Notes: generated from the sequence alone by a model not told the origin. 64,000 nucleotides of DNA from Pedobacter chinensis (GCF_003339865.1 NZ_QPKV01000003.1:1054001-1118000); one strand, 5' to 3'; shown: positions 34,938 to 44,540, numbered from the stretch's first letter. Made by a program: numbers and translations.

Positions 34938-35012
34938 ATGTCATCAGTAGCAATGATCTCCTCGCTTCAACTACACCGCCTTTATAGGTTGTTTTATGGT
35001 AAGGGCTATTGA
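34938..35012 (+). CDS. Possible 24-residue leader-type peptide
   Basis: ATG to TGA: MSSVAMISSLQLHRLYRLF then YGKGY. It lies 24 nt after a perfect promoter. Its first 13 nt and 3 nt upstream (attatgtcatcagtag) are identical to the start region of ahcY at 39207-39222. It may be a leader peptide or a remnant of a displaced gene's 5' end. Confidence 0.35.
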   Translation: MSSVAMISSLQLHRLYRLFYGKGY

Positions 35013-35062
35013 TCCAATATTCGAATCATTTGCTAAATATCCGATATCACTTTGCATAATAG

Positions 35063-35102
35063 TTGGGATTTATTGAGAGGGATGATCTCTCGACCATCCC
35101 AA
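35063..35102. other. Nested two-stem hairpin
   Basis: Outer stem TTGGGAT/ATCCCAA encloses inner stem GAGAG/CTCTC with loop GGATGAT. It lies between the plus-strand mini-transcript and the convergent lipoprotein gene and has no T-run on either side. Confidence 0.45.
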
Positions 35103-35115
35103 ATAAAATTAATAG

Positions 35116-35880
35116 TTAAATTGGATCAATGGGTAAAGGTATGCTAGTTATTCTAGACTCTTGATAATTTGGATGTGCTATATAAAAGTGTATAACTCCT
35201 TGGCTATCTTTTAAAGCCGCCAGCTTGAAAGTTACCAACTTGGGGTTTGTCTGGCAATTGCCTAATCCATAAAACAAAACTCTTGTAATTTTTACTTTAT
35301 GAATATTGTCGAAAAAACGTTCGGCAATATCAAACCCATCTGGGTTATCAATAGCAATGTTCCATTCATTTGTTTGTTGAAATTGGCTGCCATAAGCTGT
35401 AAATGTATCTCCAGCATTGTCTTTTCCTATCATGTTATAATTGGTCCAAGTGCTTGTTGTTTTATATATTGTTGGAGGATTACATGATCGCCTCGTATAT
35501 CCGAATATTCTTGAAGGTCCATCCCCTGGATTATCTCCCGCTACTAGGTTTCCGACTTCGCCAGTGGGAAGCTCTGGAGTTCCAGTGATAACTGCCACAG
35601 CATAACCACTCGCATAACCATTTCTTAGCTGTACGTTACTCATGTAAATTGTTTGTCCATCCCAAGGAATCGCAGTTTTCCACTGCGTGCCATCTCCGTA
35701 AGGAAAGATTTCACTTTTGGCATATGCTTCCCAACTTGGAGCATTTGCTGAAGAATTAGGTTTACCGGCAAAAGTTTGAAAATCTTTTTCTTTTTCAATT
35801 GGTTCATTTTTTTTGCATCCTGAAAGTGTGACCGTCGCAACCATTGCAAGGCCAAGCATAAGTTTTAGATGTCTTTTCAT
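35116..35880 (-). CDS. Lipoprotein of unknown function
   Basis: A 254-residue protein with a lipoprotein signal peptide; the lipobox LSGC places the lipidated Cys near residue 22, followed by KKNEPIEKEK. The mature part is beta-rich with several Trp, Gly and Asn residues and two later cysteines (SCNPPTIY and NCQTNPK). No family is recognised. It is isolated between the mini-transcript at 34.9 kb and a decayed stretch. Confidence 0.75.
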   Translation of the reverse strand: MKRHLKLMLGLAMVATVTLSGCKKNEPIEKEKDFQTFAGKPNSSANAPSWEAYAKSEIFPYGDGTQWKTAIPWDGQTIYMSNVQLRNGYASGYAVAVITGTPELPTGEVGNLVAGDNPGDGPSRIFGYTRRSCNPPTIYKTTSTWTNYNMIGKDNAGDTFTAYGSQFQQTNEWNIAIDNPDGFDIAERFFDNIHKVKITRVLFYGLGNCQTNPKLVTFKLAALKDSQGVIHFYIAHPNYQESRITSIPLPIDPI

Positions 35881-36139
35881 AAAATTGAGTTAAGTGTTAA
35901 TAATTAATTACTACAAGATATGTTATATATCAATATAGCGCATGTATAATTTAGGTTACAAAACTTAAGTTAGTTACCATTTCCTCACACGTATCCTTCG
36001 ACCACATCGCCATTTTAAGGCATGCTCATGTTACAATTTTTTTTATGGGCATAAAAACCAAGGATTATTTAATTCTTAATTAGGCACCTACAATCTATCT
36101 CCTCAAATAAAAGCTAAAACCCTATGTATTAATTTAAAC
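35881..36139. other. Intergenic, nothing recognised
   Basis: 259 bp of AT-rich DNA without a promoter match or stable repeat that I can support. Confidence 0.4.
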
Positions 36140-36337
36140 TTGATTGCATTCATGGCTGAAAGTTTTTCTTTTATTGACTTCAACCCATCTTTTATAATAA
36201 GCCTAGTGATAACATCAAAAACGTTGAAAATAATAGCAGACCGAGAATTCCTTTGGGAAAATCTCCTCAAGGATGTTGGCTGGGCATTATTTATTATGAG
36301 CATTGGTTATATTAATTTAAATGAAAAAGATGTTTGA
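36140..36337 (+). CDS. Possible 65-residue membrane protein (uncertain)
   Basis: The frame reads MIAFMAESFSFIDFNPSFII and later ENLLKDVGWALFIMSIGYIN, with one good hydrophobic segment. It overlaps the start of the following frameshifted gene by 17 nt. It may be the N-terminal partner or a piece of the same decayed locus. Confidence 0.35.
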   Translation: MIAFMAESFSFIDFNPSFIISLVITSKTLKIIADREFLWENLLKDVGWALFIMSIGYINLNEKDV

Positions 36338-36966
36338 TTTTTTTCGTCCAGAATGCCGAATGGATTGCTGTTGTGGTGGAGTTATAGCCCTCGTTGGGAC
36401 CATACTGGTAAATATTAAATCAACAAGAGAATCAAAAGCTAATGAGTTGAAACAATCCGAATTGCTCAAATTATCATTGAAACTAAACGATAATATAACC
36501 GGTGGAGATAGTTATCCTATGATAACCTTCTTTGATATGGAAGAAGAATTTGGTATACCTCAATTTGCGGTGGCAAATCGTGGAGATTTCCCTTTATATT
36601 TTAACACAAATGATCATTACAGGCAGCTATGAGACTCAAAAGATCTTGGATGACCCAAGAAATACGACTGGACGCGGAATTCCTTCTGAGTTGTTTGAGC
36701 CATTCAAAAAGCGGTATGACTTATTAGAGATAATGCCAGGTAACGCGATTATGATGAATGCTTTTCCATTTCAAATGAAAGAGGAGGGTTCGTTCTCGGT
36801 TACGTTTACCGCTCGGAATGGTACTTTTACCCAAGCTATAATTCCACATAAAGCAAACGGGAGGTGGATTGTTGCACACCGTATGCGCAAATTTGATGGA
36901 AAGACTAACCCAATATTATTTGAATATGTGCCTAACGGCTTCCTACAACAGCTTTTAAATTGGTAG
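36321..36966 (+). pseudogene. Frameshifted gene for a membrane-anchored protein
   Basis: Two overlapping frames (36321-36632 and 36532-36966) make one product. The first ends after FAVANRGDFPLY, and the sense continues in the second frame as IITGSYETQKILDDP through to PFKKRYDLLEIMPG and FTARNGTFTQAIIPHK. Near the start, the frame used gives an odd CRMDCCCGG, while an adjacent frame gives EWIAVVV which joins GVIALVGTILVNIK as a clean membrane helix, so a further frameshift is likely. The restored protein would be about 210 residues: helix, short coiled coil, beta-rich domain. The family is unknown. Confidence 0.65.
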
Positions 36967-37133
36967 GGCTACCATCAACGTCTTTTTTGCGTGATCAAAT
37001 CTACATTTAACAAACATTTCAACATCTTACGACTGTATGTAGGAGTTTTGCATACTGCCCATCACATTATTATCAGGCAAGAAACAGGCAAAAACCTTAC
37101 CTTGATCAATAGTTTTGTAGTTGTTGGTAATTG
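36967..37133. other. Non-coding stretch in the decayed region
   Basis: No supported feature. The following 180 bp hold a short minus-strand frame and a hairpin. Confidence 0.35.
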
Positions 37134-37256
37134 TTAGTATTCAAACCATAATCTAGGCGGGAAGGTCTTTCTAACATCATTCAAAATATAGTATACACCT
37201 TTGATCTTCTCCCCCTGAAGGTAAGAGAAAGTAAAAGTAAAAGGAGCCTGTCTCAT
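37134..37256 (-). CDS. Possible 40-residue protein or gene remnant
   Basis: Minus-strand frame MRQAPFTFTFSYLQGEKIKG followed by a segment ending RKTFPPRLWFEY. The composition looks coding, but it has no own ribosome-binding site and starts within the hairpin loop at 37239-37282. It is probably the C-terminal remnant of a lost gene. Confidence 0.3.
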   Translation of the reverse strand: MRQAPFTFTFSYLQGEKIKGVYYILNDVRKTFPPRLWFEY

Positions 37257-37282
37257 CCCATAGACGAAAACATGCTCCTTTT
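37239..37282 (-). terminator. Hairpin downstream of the Gly-rich pseudogene
   Basis: AAAAGGAGC...GCTCCTTTT, a perfect 9-bp stem with a 26-nt loop. On the minus strand it is followed by ACTTTTACTTTCT, consistent with a weak terminator. Confidence 0.45.
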
Positions 37283-37314
37283 AATTCTAATGTTAACTTT
37301 TTATTTATTGATTA

Positions 37315-37900
37315 TTAACTAAAGCAAGATGCCAATAATTGTGTAGCAACGTTTGAGACAGTCCCCTGGATAAATCCTTGTGCAAAACCTGCCATAAATG
37401 AGCTAACACCGCCTGTCACTGTTCCAATTAAAGGAAAGGCAGCTGTGTCCATCATAGCGCCACCAACACCGATTACTGTGCCACGGAATAGCCCAGTCAT
37501 CACGCCTTGCTTTAATGCTTGCTTGGTATCTACCTTGCAATGAAGCCTGTTAAAGCCCATAACTCTATCCATTGGCTTAAGTGACATAGACGTCATATTT
37601 TTCAATCCGATCACTGGTGTAATTGGCAGCTCGCCTCCAACTTCAGTTACGCTAAGCCAAAACTCCATGTCTTGCTCGAAAGATGTCGCATAGGCTTTAA
37701 GCCAATTCCATTTCAGTTAATAGTTGGATCTTTTCCTCTTCAATATTATAAAAATCATAATAAAGTCCTAAAGCAATACCATCCATGGCTTCGATATAAC
37801 TATTCAGATCAGTATAATTATCGGTTGCAGCCCAATACATTGCTCGATACCCTTCTGCTAGTAAAGCCATTGCAGGACGGTTGGAAGTTCTTGTTAACAA
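37315..37900 (-). pseudogene. Frameshifted gene with a glycine-zipper-like C-terminus
   Basis: Two minus-strand frames join if one base is removed near 37696: the N-terminal helical part (SNRPAMALLAEGYRAMYWAA ... EEEKIQLLTEMELA) leads into KAYATSFEQDMEFWLSVTEV and then a C-terminal half rich in spaced Gly (FRGTVIGVGGAMMDTAAFPL, IGTVTGGVSSFMAGFAQGF), typical of membrane-inserting glycine-zipper segments. The first frame would begin with TTG at 37900 and may itself be truncated. The family is unknown; a secreted membrane-active peptide or toxin-like protein is one possibility. Confidence 0.6.
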
Positions 37901-37951
37901 TATTGTTATATTTGATATCTAAATTTAACGTTCAACTTAAGGTTTTTAAAC

Positions 37952-38053
37952 ATGGAGGCAATCATTAACTTTTTTTTCGATTTTGTAATTAATCCAATAT
38001 TAACACGATGGACCTTGAAAAAAGAGCAGCAGCGAAGAAAGAAGTCAAATTAG
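37952..38053 (+). CDS. Possible 33-residue frame in the decayed region
   Basis: ATG frame MEAIINFFFDFVINPILTRW then a basic tail KKEQQRRKKSN. A second tiny frame (MLLIRKPWYLSLFEVLKEFL..., 38080-38163) follows. Both look like pieces of former genes rather than functional ones. Confidence 0.2.
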   Translation: MEAIINFFFDFVINPILTRWTLKKEQQRRKKSN

Positions 38054-38320
38054 CATAATTAAAGGACTTATCAGATATATGTTGCTCATTCGTAAACCTT
38101 GGTATCTAAGCCTCTTTGAAGTCTTAAAAGAGTTTCTAATAGAATTGGAAAAAAGATTATAAAGTGTTTTGCGAGTCGGTCACGCGAGGAAATTATTCTT
38201 CCTAACCCGAAACACATTGATATTCATGTGATCAAGGCTCTTGGTGCGTTAAGAGATTTTCTAACAGTTAATAAGGGGTATTTTTAAATAGAGGGTAGTT
38301 ACCCATTGAATTGATGTAGA

Positions 38321-38924
38321 AACATGAGAAAACATGAGGTTTTTATAGTAACTCCCTCATCCCCTTAACCAATAAATTGCATTTCCAGCCAATTAAAGAT
38401 TTTTGGACAGTTAAATCCTTACTTACCTAAGCGTTTAGGCTTCGTTGTTAAGAAATGTTAAGGTTCAAGTAATAAATCCAAGTATTGGAAACCTCACAAA
38501 ACCTCACTATTTTTGATAAAAACATCTAAATGTGTAGCATTTATCATTTTCACGCCCACTTAGAACTTCATATAAATGGTAATTTGTATAGAAATTGGGT
38601 GTTTTTGGTCATTCTAATGTCACAGAGCTTGACAAAACTTTACATCTTTTTCAAAACATCCATCTCAAACTATGCTTTATTGCCATTACGATATTTTAAA
38701 CGTTGTCGGAAAACGTGACAAAACGTGAGTTATTCTTAATTTTTGAGTTATCAAGCCTAACACCATCAATGCTAAGAATCTGAGAAAACCTGATATTTTT
38801 CCGAAAAATCTTACAAAATCCGACATAAATAGTTTAACATCATTTCGAAACGTTCCCGAGGCAGGAGAGCTTAATCATTCAGAAGAAAATTTTAGAATTG
38901 GATAAACCTCATAAAACCTCATAT
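38321..38924 (+). repeat. Seven dimers of a 10-bp direct repeat
   Basis: Dimers start at 38321, 38490, 38626, 38712, 38777, 38807 and 38905. Each consists of two abutting 10-mers of the form AAnCTnAnAA then AAnCTnAnnn, for example AACCTCACAA+AACCTCACTA, AACGTGACAA+AACGTGAGTT and AACATGAGAA+AACATGAGGT. The two halves of a dimer vary together between dimers. The exact one-helical-turn period is like tandem binding sites. All face the same way. No gene is convincing in this stretch. Confidence 0.75.
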
Positions 38925-39209
38925 CAAAATTGATCCTTATTAACACATTAATAGCCTTGGTTCATTGATATTAACTGCAATAATTTAACATCACTACGCA
39001 TGCGTGTAAAGCCGCAGCCATTGCCATTGGAAAGTTATAAAGCACAACCTGGAACCGATTAAATTCTAAGCTTTTGATATTGGCTAAACTATTGTGTAAT
39101 TTTGAGGCTCGAAAAACATGGAGTTTTAGAAAAAGTAAGCAAATAGTGGGCAATCTCAAAATACTTATTTGCTAAAACATTGATTTGTAAACAAATAAAT
39201 AATTATATT
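38925..39209. other. Upstream region of ahcY
   Basis: 285 bp, AT-rich, with two similar phrases ttaacatcatttcg (just before, at 38836) and ttaacatcactacg (38986). No full promoter consensus is visible; TACTTATTTG at 39163-39171 is a loose -7 candidate. Confidence 0.35.
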
Positions 39210-40526
39210 ATGTCATCAGTAGAGACAACTTACGTTCCTTACAAAGTTAAGGACATTTCACTGGCAGAATGGGGCCGTAAAGAAATCGAATTGGCTGAGG
39301 CTGAAATGCCTGGGCTAATGAGTTTACGTAAAGAATTCGGTCCAACACAACCACTTAAAGGTGCTCGTATTGCAGGATGCCTGCACATGACCATCCAAAC
39401 AGCGGTTCTGATCGAAACTTTAGTGGCTTTGGGCGCTGAGGTTACCTGGTCATCCTGCAACATTTTCTCCACTCAGGATCATGCTGCAGCAGCAATCGCT
39501 GCCGCTGGTATTCAGGTTTACGCCTGGAAAGGCTTGAACGAAGAAGAATTTGATTGGTGTATCGAGCAAACTTTACATTTCGGTCCGGAGCAACAACCAT
39601 TGAACATGATTTTAGATGATGGTGGTGATTTAACCAACATGGTTTTTGATCGCTTCCCTGAATTGATTGCTAATATCAAAGGTTTATCAGAGGAAACCAC
39701 AACTGGTGTACATCGTTTATATGAAAGAATGAAAAACGGAACATTGCATTTACCTGCAATTAACGTTAACGATTCAGTAACCAAATCTAAATTCGATAAC
39801 AAATACGGATGTCGCGAATCATTGGTAGATGCGATCCGTCGTGCTACTGACGTAATGATGGCTGGTAAAGTTGCTGTAGTTTGTGGTTATGGCGATGTGG
39901 GTAAGGGTTCTGCAGAATCGTTGAGCTCACAAGGTGTACGTGTGATCGTTACCGAAATTGACCCGATTTGTGCTTTACAAGCGGCAATGGAAGGTTATGA
40001 GGTTAAGCGTTTGGATACGGCAATTAAAGAGGCAGATATCGTGGTAACCACCACTGGTAACTGTGATATCGTTCGCGAAAAACACTTCAGAGCATTAAAA
40101 GATAAAGCGATTGTTTGTAACATTGGTCACTTTGATAACGAAATCGACATGGCCTGGTTAAACGGTGCTTATGGTGATACCAAAATTGAGATCAAACCTC
40201 AGGTTGATAAATATACCATTGATGGTAAAGACGTGATCGTTCTTGCTGAAGGTCGTTTGGTTAACTTAGGTTGCGCAACTGGCCACCCAAGCTTCGTGAT
40301 GAGTAACTCATTTACCAACCAAACTTTGGCACAGTTGGAACTTTGGACCAACACAGATAAATACGAAAACAAAGTGTATACCTTGCCTAAGCATTTAGAT
40401 GAGAAAGTTGCCCGTTTGCATCTGGAAAAAATCGGTGTGGAGTTAGAGGTTTTAGATCAACACCAGGCTGATTATATCGGAGTTTCAGTTGAAGGTCCAT
40501 TCAAATCAGACGAATATCGTTACTAA
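39210..40526 (+). CDS. ahcY: S-adenosylhomocysteine hydrolase
   Basis: A 438-residue NAD-dependent enzyme that splits S-adenosylhomocysteine into homocysteine and adenosine, clearing the product inhibitor of methyltransferases. Features: [53 protein letters not shown] with the catalytic Lys/Asp, and the NAD loop [12 protein letters not shown]. The C-terminal KSDEYRY matches the conserved Lys-Tyr that reaches the partner subunit's NAD. The start at MSSVETTY is chosen over an upstream ATG at 39180. A terminator follows. Confidence 0.96.
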   Translation: MSSVETTYVPYKVKDISLAEWGRKEIELAEAEMPGLMSLRKEFGPTQPLKGARIAGCLHMTIQTAVLIETLVALGAEVTWSSCNIFSTQDHAAAAIAAAGIQVYAWKGLNEEEFDWCIEQTLHFGPEQQPLNMILDDGGDLTNMVFDRFPELIANIKGLSEETTTGVHRLYERMKNGTLHLPAINVNDSVTKSKFDNKYGCRESLVDAIRRATDVMMAGKVAVVCGYGDVGKGSAESLSSQGVRVIVTEIDPICALQAAMEGYEVKRLDTAIKEADIVVTTTGNCDIVREKHFRALKDKAIVCNIGHFDNEIDMAWLNGAYGDTKIEIKPQVDKYTIDGKDVIVLAEGRLVNLGCATGHPSFVMSNSFTNQTLAQLELWTNTDKYENKVYTLPKHLDEKVARLHLEKIGVELEVLDQHQADYIGVSVEGPFKSDEYRY

Positions 40527-40561
40527 TTAGTCTTGAGTCCGGAGTCGGGAGTATTAATATG

Positions 40562-40593
40562 AAAGGGATGTGCAGATTGCATATCCCTTTTTT
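40562..40593 (+). terminator. Rho-independent terminator of ahcY
   Basis: AAAGGGATGTGCA pairs with TGCATATCCCTTT (one mismatch) and runs into six T. Confidence 0.8.
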
Positions 40594-40654
40594 GTTGCGT
40601 TAAGAATTCCAGGTTTTTAAACTTCTATCAATGCTTAGGCATCACATTTAAACC

Positions 40655-40840
40655 ATACAAGAACGGTCGTCATCCTGAATTTTTCATTTGTTTTTAAGTT
40701 TTTATTGGTATTCAAGAGGGCTGCGCCGTTTGTTTCAGGACCATAATAGCAGGATCATGTAACAAGAATATTGCTAACCGCGATTAGCTACAAGGGATTC
40801 ACAAAAAAGATGCTGAAACGAGTTCAGCACTGGCTGGATA
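40655..40840 (-). repeat. Modular hairpin repeat, reverse orientation
   Basis: Reverse-complement copy of module B with the enlarged loop (tattcaagagggctgcgccg is the complement of the insert seen at 10.3-11.4 kb), followed by a decayed module A (gatgctgaaacgagttcagc). Confidence 0.8.
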
Positions 40841-40945
40841 TTCAAGGTTGCTGCATTTTAAAATCTTTCACGCCTATCAGATTTATTTTACAAAGGATTG
40901 AAATTCTTTTAATATTCAAAGCCTACATTTGAAAAAACAATTGCA

Positions 40946-41281
40946 ATGAAAAACATAGCTATCCTTTTACTATTCATTATATCCGGTTTAACAACACAAG
41001 CACAAACCGCACCTAAAAAAACTGTTTCAAAGCAAGAAATTACCGATCAAATAGTTGATGTTGCCTGTGGCGAATGTCAATTTAAAATGAAAGGTAAAAA
41101 TTGCGATCTTGCTGTAAAAATTGATGGTAAATCTTATTTTGTTGAGGGAAAGGATATTGATGATTTCGGAGATGCTCACGGAAAGGAAGGTTTCTGCAAT
41201 GCAATAAGTAAAGCAGTGGTTTCAGGTAAAATTGTAAACAACAGATTTAAAGCCACCAGCATTAAGCTCTTATCCAAATAA
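40946..41281 (+). CDS. Exported DUF6370-type protein
   Basis: A 111-residue protein with signal peptide residues 1-19 (ending TQAQ). The mature part has the pattern VDVACGECQFKMKGKNCDLA, YFVEGKDIDDFGDAHGKEGF and CNAISKAVVSGKI, with four conserved cysteines, as I recall for the Bacteroidota family DUF6370. The function is unknown; the CxxC and later Cys suggest disulfides or metal binding in the periplasm. A strong terminator follows. Confidence 0.75.
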   Translation: MKNIAILLLFIISGLTTQAQTAPKKTVSKQEITDQIVDVACGECQFKMKGKNCDLAVKIDGKSYFVEGKDIDDFGDAHGKEGFCNAISKAVVSGKIVNNRFKATSIKLLSK

Positions 41282-41301
41282 AGTTAAACATTATAATTTC
41301 T

Positions 41302-41331
41302 AAGCCTTTCAATTCAAGTGAAAGGCTTTTT
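41302..41331 (+). terminator. Rho-independent terminator
   Basis: Perfect 10-bp stem AAGCCTTTCA / TGAAAGGCTT, then a T-run. Confidence 0.9.
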
Positions 41332-41462
41332 CGTTTCTAGTCAATTTTTTTTATCAAAAATAAATCAAAACTGTCACATTTTAATTTTTCCGGTGTCATA
41401 TAGCTGAAAATTGAGCTTATGATCTCAATATCAAAACCAAACCAAAAATTTAAATTTCAGAT

Positions 41463-44276
41463 ATGAAAACCTATTTATTTGTATTGTTATGCATTTTATC
41501 TACGAAAGTCTTCGCACAAGAGAGAGGAGGAATTACCGGAAAAATTATTGATGCCAAAACAAGTGTGCCACTTGAATACGCAGGAGTTATTTTATCTGGC
41601 AAAGCTGATTCTACAAAGAAATTAGGTGTTGTAAGTAATAAATCGGGAGAATTCTCTTTTAAAGATATCGCAAAAGGCGATTATAACATCAAAATCTCTG
41701 CAATGGGTTATAATCCAATTTTAAAAAACATCAGCATAAACGGTAAAATATTGAATTTAGGAACATTAAAAATGCAGGAAGATGCCATCGCCCTAAAAGA
41801 TGTATCAGTTGCAGGAAGATACGCTACAGCAACCATCAAAAAAGATACGGTTGAATTTAACGCTGATGCTTATAAAACTCAACCCAATGCTGCGGTTGAG
41901 GACCTATTAAAAAAATTGCCTGGTGTAACCATTGATAAGGATGGAAGCATTTTAGTGCAAGGGCAAAAAGTTACAAGATTAACAGTTGATGGAAAGGATT
42001 TTTTTGGTACTGATCCAAAAACAGCAACCAAGAATTTACCAGCAGATGTGATTGCAAAAGTTCAGCTGATTGATAGTAAAACCCTGGAAGCAAAAGCAAC
42101 TGGAATTGATGACGGGCAAAGAGAAAAAGTTTTAAACCTAACGATTAAGGAAGATAAAAAGAACGGTTGGTTTGGCAATGCCAATTTATCTGGAGGTACT
42201 ACAGATAAATATAGCAGCTATTTAAGCGCCAATCACTTTACCAAAAAGATGCAATTTGCTGTATTGGGTATGAGTAACAATGTTAGTAATGCAAGTTTTC
42301 AGTATGAAGATTTGAGCAGCTTTACGGGTGGAAATTTAGGAAATATTTTTGCCCCTCCTGGTGGTGGTGGTTTTTCTATTAACGTAAATAATGGCCGTAC
42401 AACCATTGGAGGCTCGGGTGTTTTTGATAATAGTGCTTTGGGAGAAGTGACAACACATAGCGGCGGACTTAATTACAGCAATAGTTGGGGAAAAAAAGAC
42501 AAGCTTGCGCTTAGCAGCAGTTATTTCACTTATTTTAGCAAAGGTTTGGGCAACAGGTTTTCCAATCTTCAGGATATTAACCAGAATGATGTGTTGAGAA
42601 CCAATGAAGTATCAAATCGAAATTCTGATAATCAGGCACACCGTTTCAATTTCAAGGTAGAATATCATCCCGATTCTTTAACTGATATCACTTTTCGATC
42701 TAACGCTATTCTTAACTACACCAACAATATCAATAACCGGAACTTTAATTCTGCATTTGATTTAGCCGGAAAAACCAACGATGGTAATCAATATCTCGAT
42801 CAGAGAAATTCCACACCAGCATTTTTTGGCGAATTTTCAGCTACCCGTCGCTTAAAGAAAGGATCTATCATTATTGGTTTAAATGGAACACAAAATACCT
42901 TTAACTCTAACTGGCTTAATAAATCGCTGATCAACAATTATAGTAGCGGCACAATAGATATTACAGATCTGAATCAGCAGGCAGAACAAGAAAATAATTC
43001 AAGAAATTATAGCTTTGCGGTCAATTATAGTCGTCCGATTATTGAAAAAAAAATGAGTAGCAATATTGCTTATATCCGTAATGAAGGTAAGGTTGAGGCG
43101 CAACAATTAACCTTAAGCTATAATCCATTAAACAATACTTACGATACTGTTGTTCCGGATTTTTCGAACACATTGGAAAACAGAACATGGACACAAACCG
43201 CAAGGTTAGGGTTGGTGTATAACCGTACAGGATGGACTTATAACTTAGGCCTGGGTTTTCAGGAAACCGGTTTGGATGCATCAACATTCAATAGTGCGGG
43301 AGTAAATATGAATAACCTTGAAAAGAAATACTACAATATTTTGCCCCGGTTAAACATCAATTTTAGAAATAAGAACAAACATACCTTGCAGATTAATTAC
43401 AATGCAAATGTGAACTTGCCATCAGTGAATGATTTACAACCCGTTCAAAATAACAGTAATCCACTGTATCAACGTATCGGTAATCCAAATCTGGAGGCCA
43501 GAAAGAGTCATCGCATGTCGGTTAACTTTAATACATTCAGCGCAGATAATAATAAATACTGGAATGGTTATTTCCTGATCAATTATGCCCTGGATGATAT
43601 CGGCAACAGTATTAATTATGTGGATGGTGTTCAGTATGTCCAGCCTGTAAATGTAGATGGTAATTATTACATTAATACCGGAACGTTTTTTGGTCAACCC
43701 ACAAAATTAAAAGGTTTAAGGATGGGCTATGGCATTAACTTGTTTGTTTCACATGCTTCCTCTTTTATCAACAGCGAAAAGAACATTACAGATCGTTATA
43801 ATTTTGGTCCGAATGCCAACTTTAGCTATGATATTGATGATAAATTAAATGCTGGAATTTATTTGGGTGTGCAATACAGTAAAGTCAACAATTCGCAACC
43901 AAGCGCAATTGATAATAAATATTTCAATTTCTCCAACAGCGCAAATTTAAGTTATGAGTTTATTAAAAACACGAGAATGAATGCCGAGCTTCAGCATAAT
44001 GGTGCCGCTGGCAGAGCAGATGGCTTTAATAACAATGTGTTTTTATTAAACGCAGGTTTGGAACAATATTTTATGCAACGCAGGATAACCTTAGCTTTAA
44101 AGGGTTTCGATATTTTAAATCAAAATACCAACATTGACAGAACAATTAATGGAAGTAGGATAGAGGATATCCGTTTTAATAGTATTACCAGGTATTTTTA
44201 TGTTTCATTAAATTATAAAATTACCAAGGTTGGTTCGAAAAACGAAAGAAGCAATCCAAGAAATACAGTGAATTGA
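41463..44276 (+). CDS. TonB-receptor-like outer-membrane beta-barrel protein
   Basis: A 937-residue outer-membrane protein. The signal peptide ends FAQ at residue 19. Residues about 22-100 are a carboxypeptidase-regulatory-like domain (GITGKIIDAKTSVPLEYAGV), about 110-220 a plug-like domain (AAVEDLLKKLPGVTIDKDGS ... VTRLTVDGKDFFG), and the rest a large barrel with Asn/Tyr-rich strands. This is the OMP_b-brl_3 / TonB-dependent-receptor-like architecture common in Bacteroidota. No SusD partner or regulator is adjacent and the substrate is unknown. Confidence 0.9.
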   Translation: MKTYLFVLLCILSTKVFAQERGGITGKIIDAKTSVPLEYAGVILSGKADSTKKLGVVSNKSGEFSFKDIAKGDYNIKISAMGYNPILKNISINGKILNLGTLKMQEDAIALKDVSVAGRYATATIKKDTVEFNADAYKTQPNAAVEDLLKKLPGVTIDKDGSILVQGQKVTRLTVDGKDFFGTDPKTATKNLPADVIAKVQLIDSKTLEAKATGIDDGQREKVLNLTIKEDKKNGWFGNANLSGGTTDKYSSYLSANHFTKKMQFAVLGMSNNVSNASFQYEDLSSFTGGNLGNIFAPPGGGGFSINVNNGRTTIGGSGVFDNSALGEVTTHSGGLNYSNSWGKKDKLALSSSYFTYFSKGLGNRFSNLQDINQNDVLRTNEVSNRNSDNQAHRFNFKVEYHPDSLTDITFRSNAILNYTNNINNRNFNSAFDLAGKTNDGNQYLDQRNSTPAFFGEFSATRRLKKGSIIIGLNGTQNTFNSNWLNKSLINNYSSGTIDITDLNQQAEQENNSRNYSFAVNYSRPIIEKKMSSNIAYIRNEGKVEAQQLTLSYNPLNNTYDTVVPDFSNTLENRTWTQTARLGLVYNRTGWTYNLGLGFQETGLDASTFNSAGVNMNNLEKKYYNILPRLNINFRNKNKHTLQINYNANVNLPSVNDLQPVQNNSNPLYQRIGNPNLEARKSHRMSVNFNTFSADNNKYWNGYFLINYALDDIGNSINYVDGVQYVQPVNVDGNYYINTGTFFGQPTKLKGLRMGYGINLFVSHASSFINSEKNITDRYNFGPNANFSYDIDDKLNAGIYLGVQYSKVNNSQPSAIDNKYFNFSNSANLSYEFIKNTRMNAELQHNGAAGRADGFNNNVFLLNAGLEQYFMQRRITLALKGFDILNQNTNIDRTINGSRIEDIRFNSITRYFYVSLNYKITKVGSKNERSNPRNTVN

Positions 44277-44400
44277 CGAAGTGAAGCAAGGATATGAGGG
44301 GCGCTAGGTAAGGGCAAATAACAAATTCCGCTACAAAGGTAGATTGCTTCGGTTTGAAGAAAATCTAGCAATAACGAATTTTCCTTAATTTAATGGGAAC
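44277..44400. repeat. Degenerate attgc/agcaatct-type repeat
   Basis: agattgcttcgg...tctagcaataacga resembles a worn copy of the 1-490 family. Confidence 0.35.
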
Positions 44401-44462
44401 CACGTAAGTGTCCATCGAAGATAGTCTTAATGCTTTTAGCTTGAAAACACAATCAAATTTTC

Positions 44463-44496
44463 AATCCGCAATGATTTAGGCCGTTGCGGATTTTTT
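44463..44496 (+). terminator. Rho-independent terminator
   Basis: AATCCGCAA / TTGCGGATT stem with T-run, 190 nt after the barrel gene and before the lipoprotein gene. Confidence 0.8.
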
Positions 44497-44540
44497 ATTG
44501 GTTGATAAATATTACCTTTGATAAAAATCCAACCTTGCTT

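Noticed and set aside
38530-38718. 62-residue plus-strand frame
   Set aside because: No coding character, and it runs through two members of the 10-bp dimer array.
39163-39171. Promoter of ahcY (TACTTATTTG)
   Set aside because: Spacing inside the motif is wrong for TAnnTTTG and no -33 element matches; kept only as a loose candidate.
36000-39200. Prophage or integrative element
   Set aside because: No integrase, transposase, terminase or clear attachment repeats were found; only decayed frames and the dimer array.
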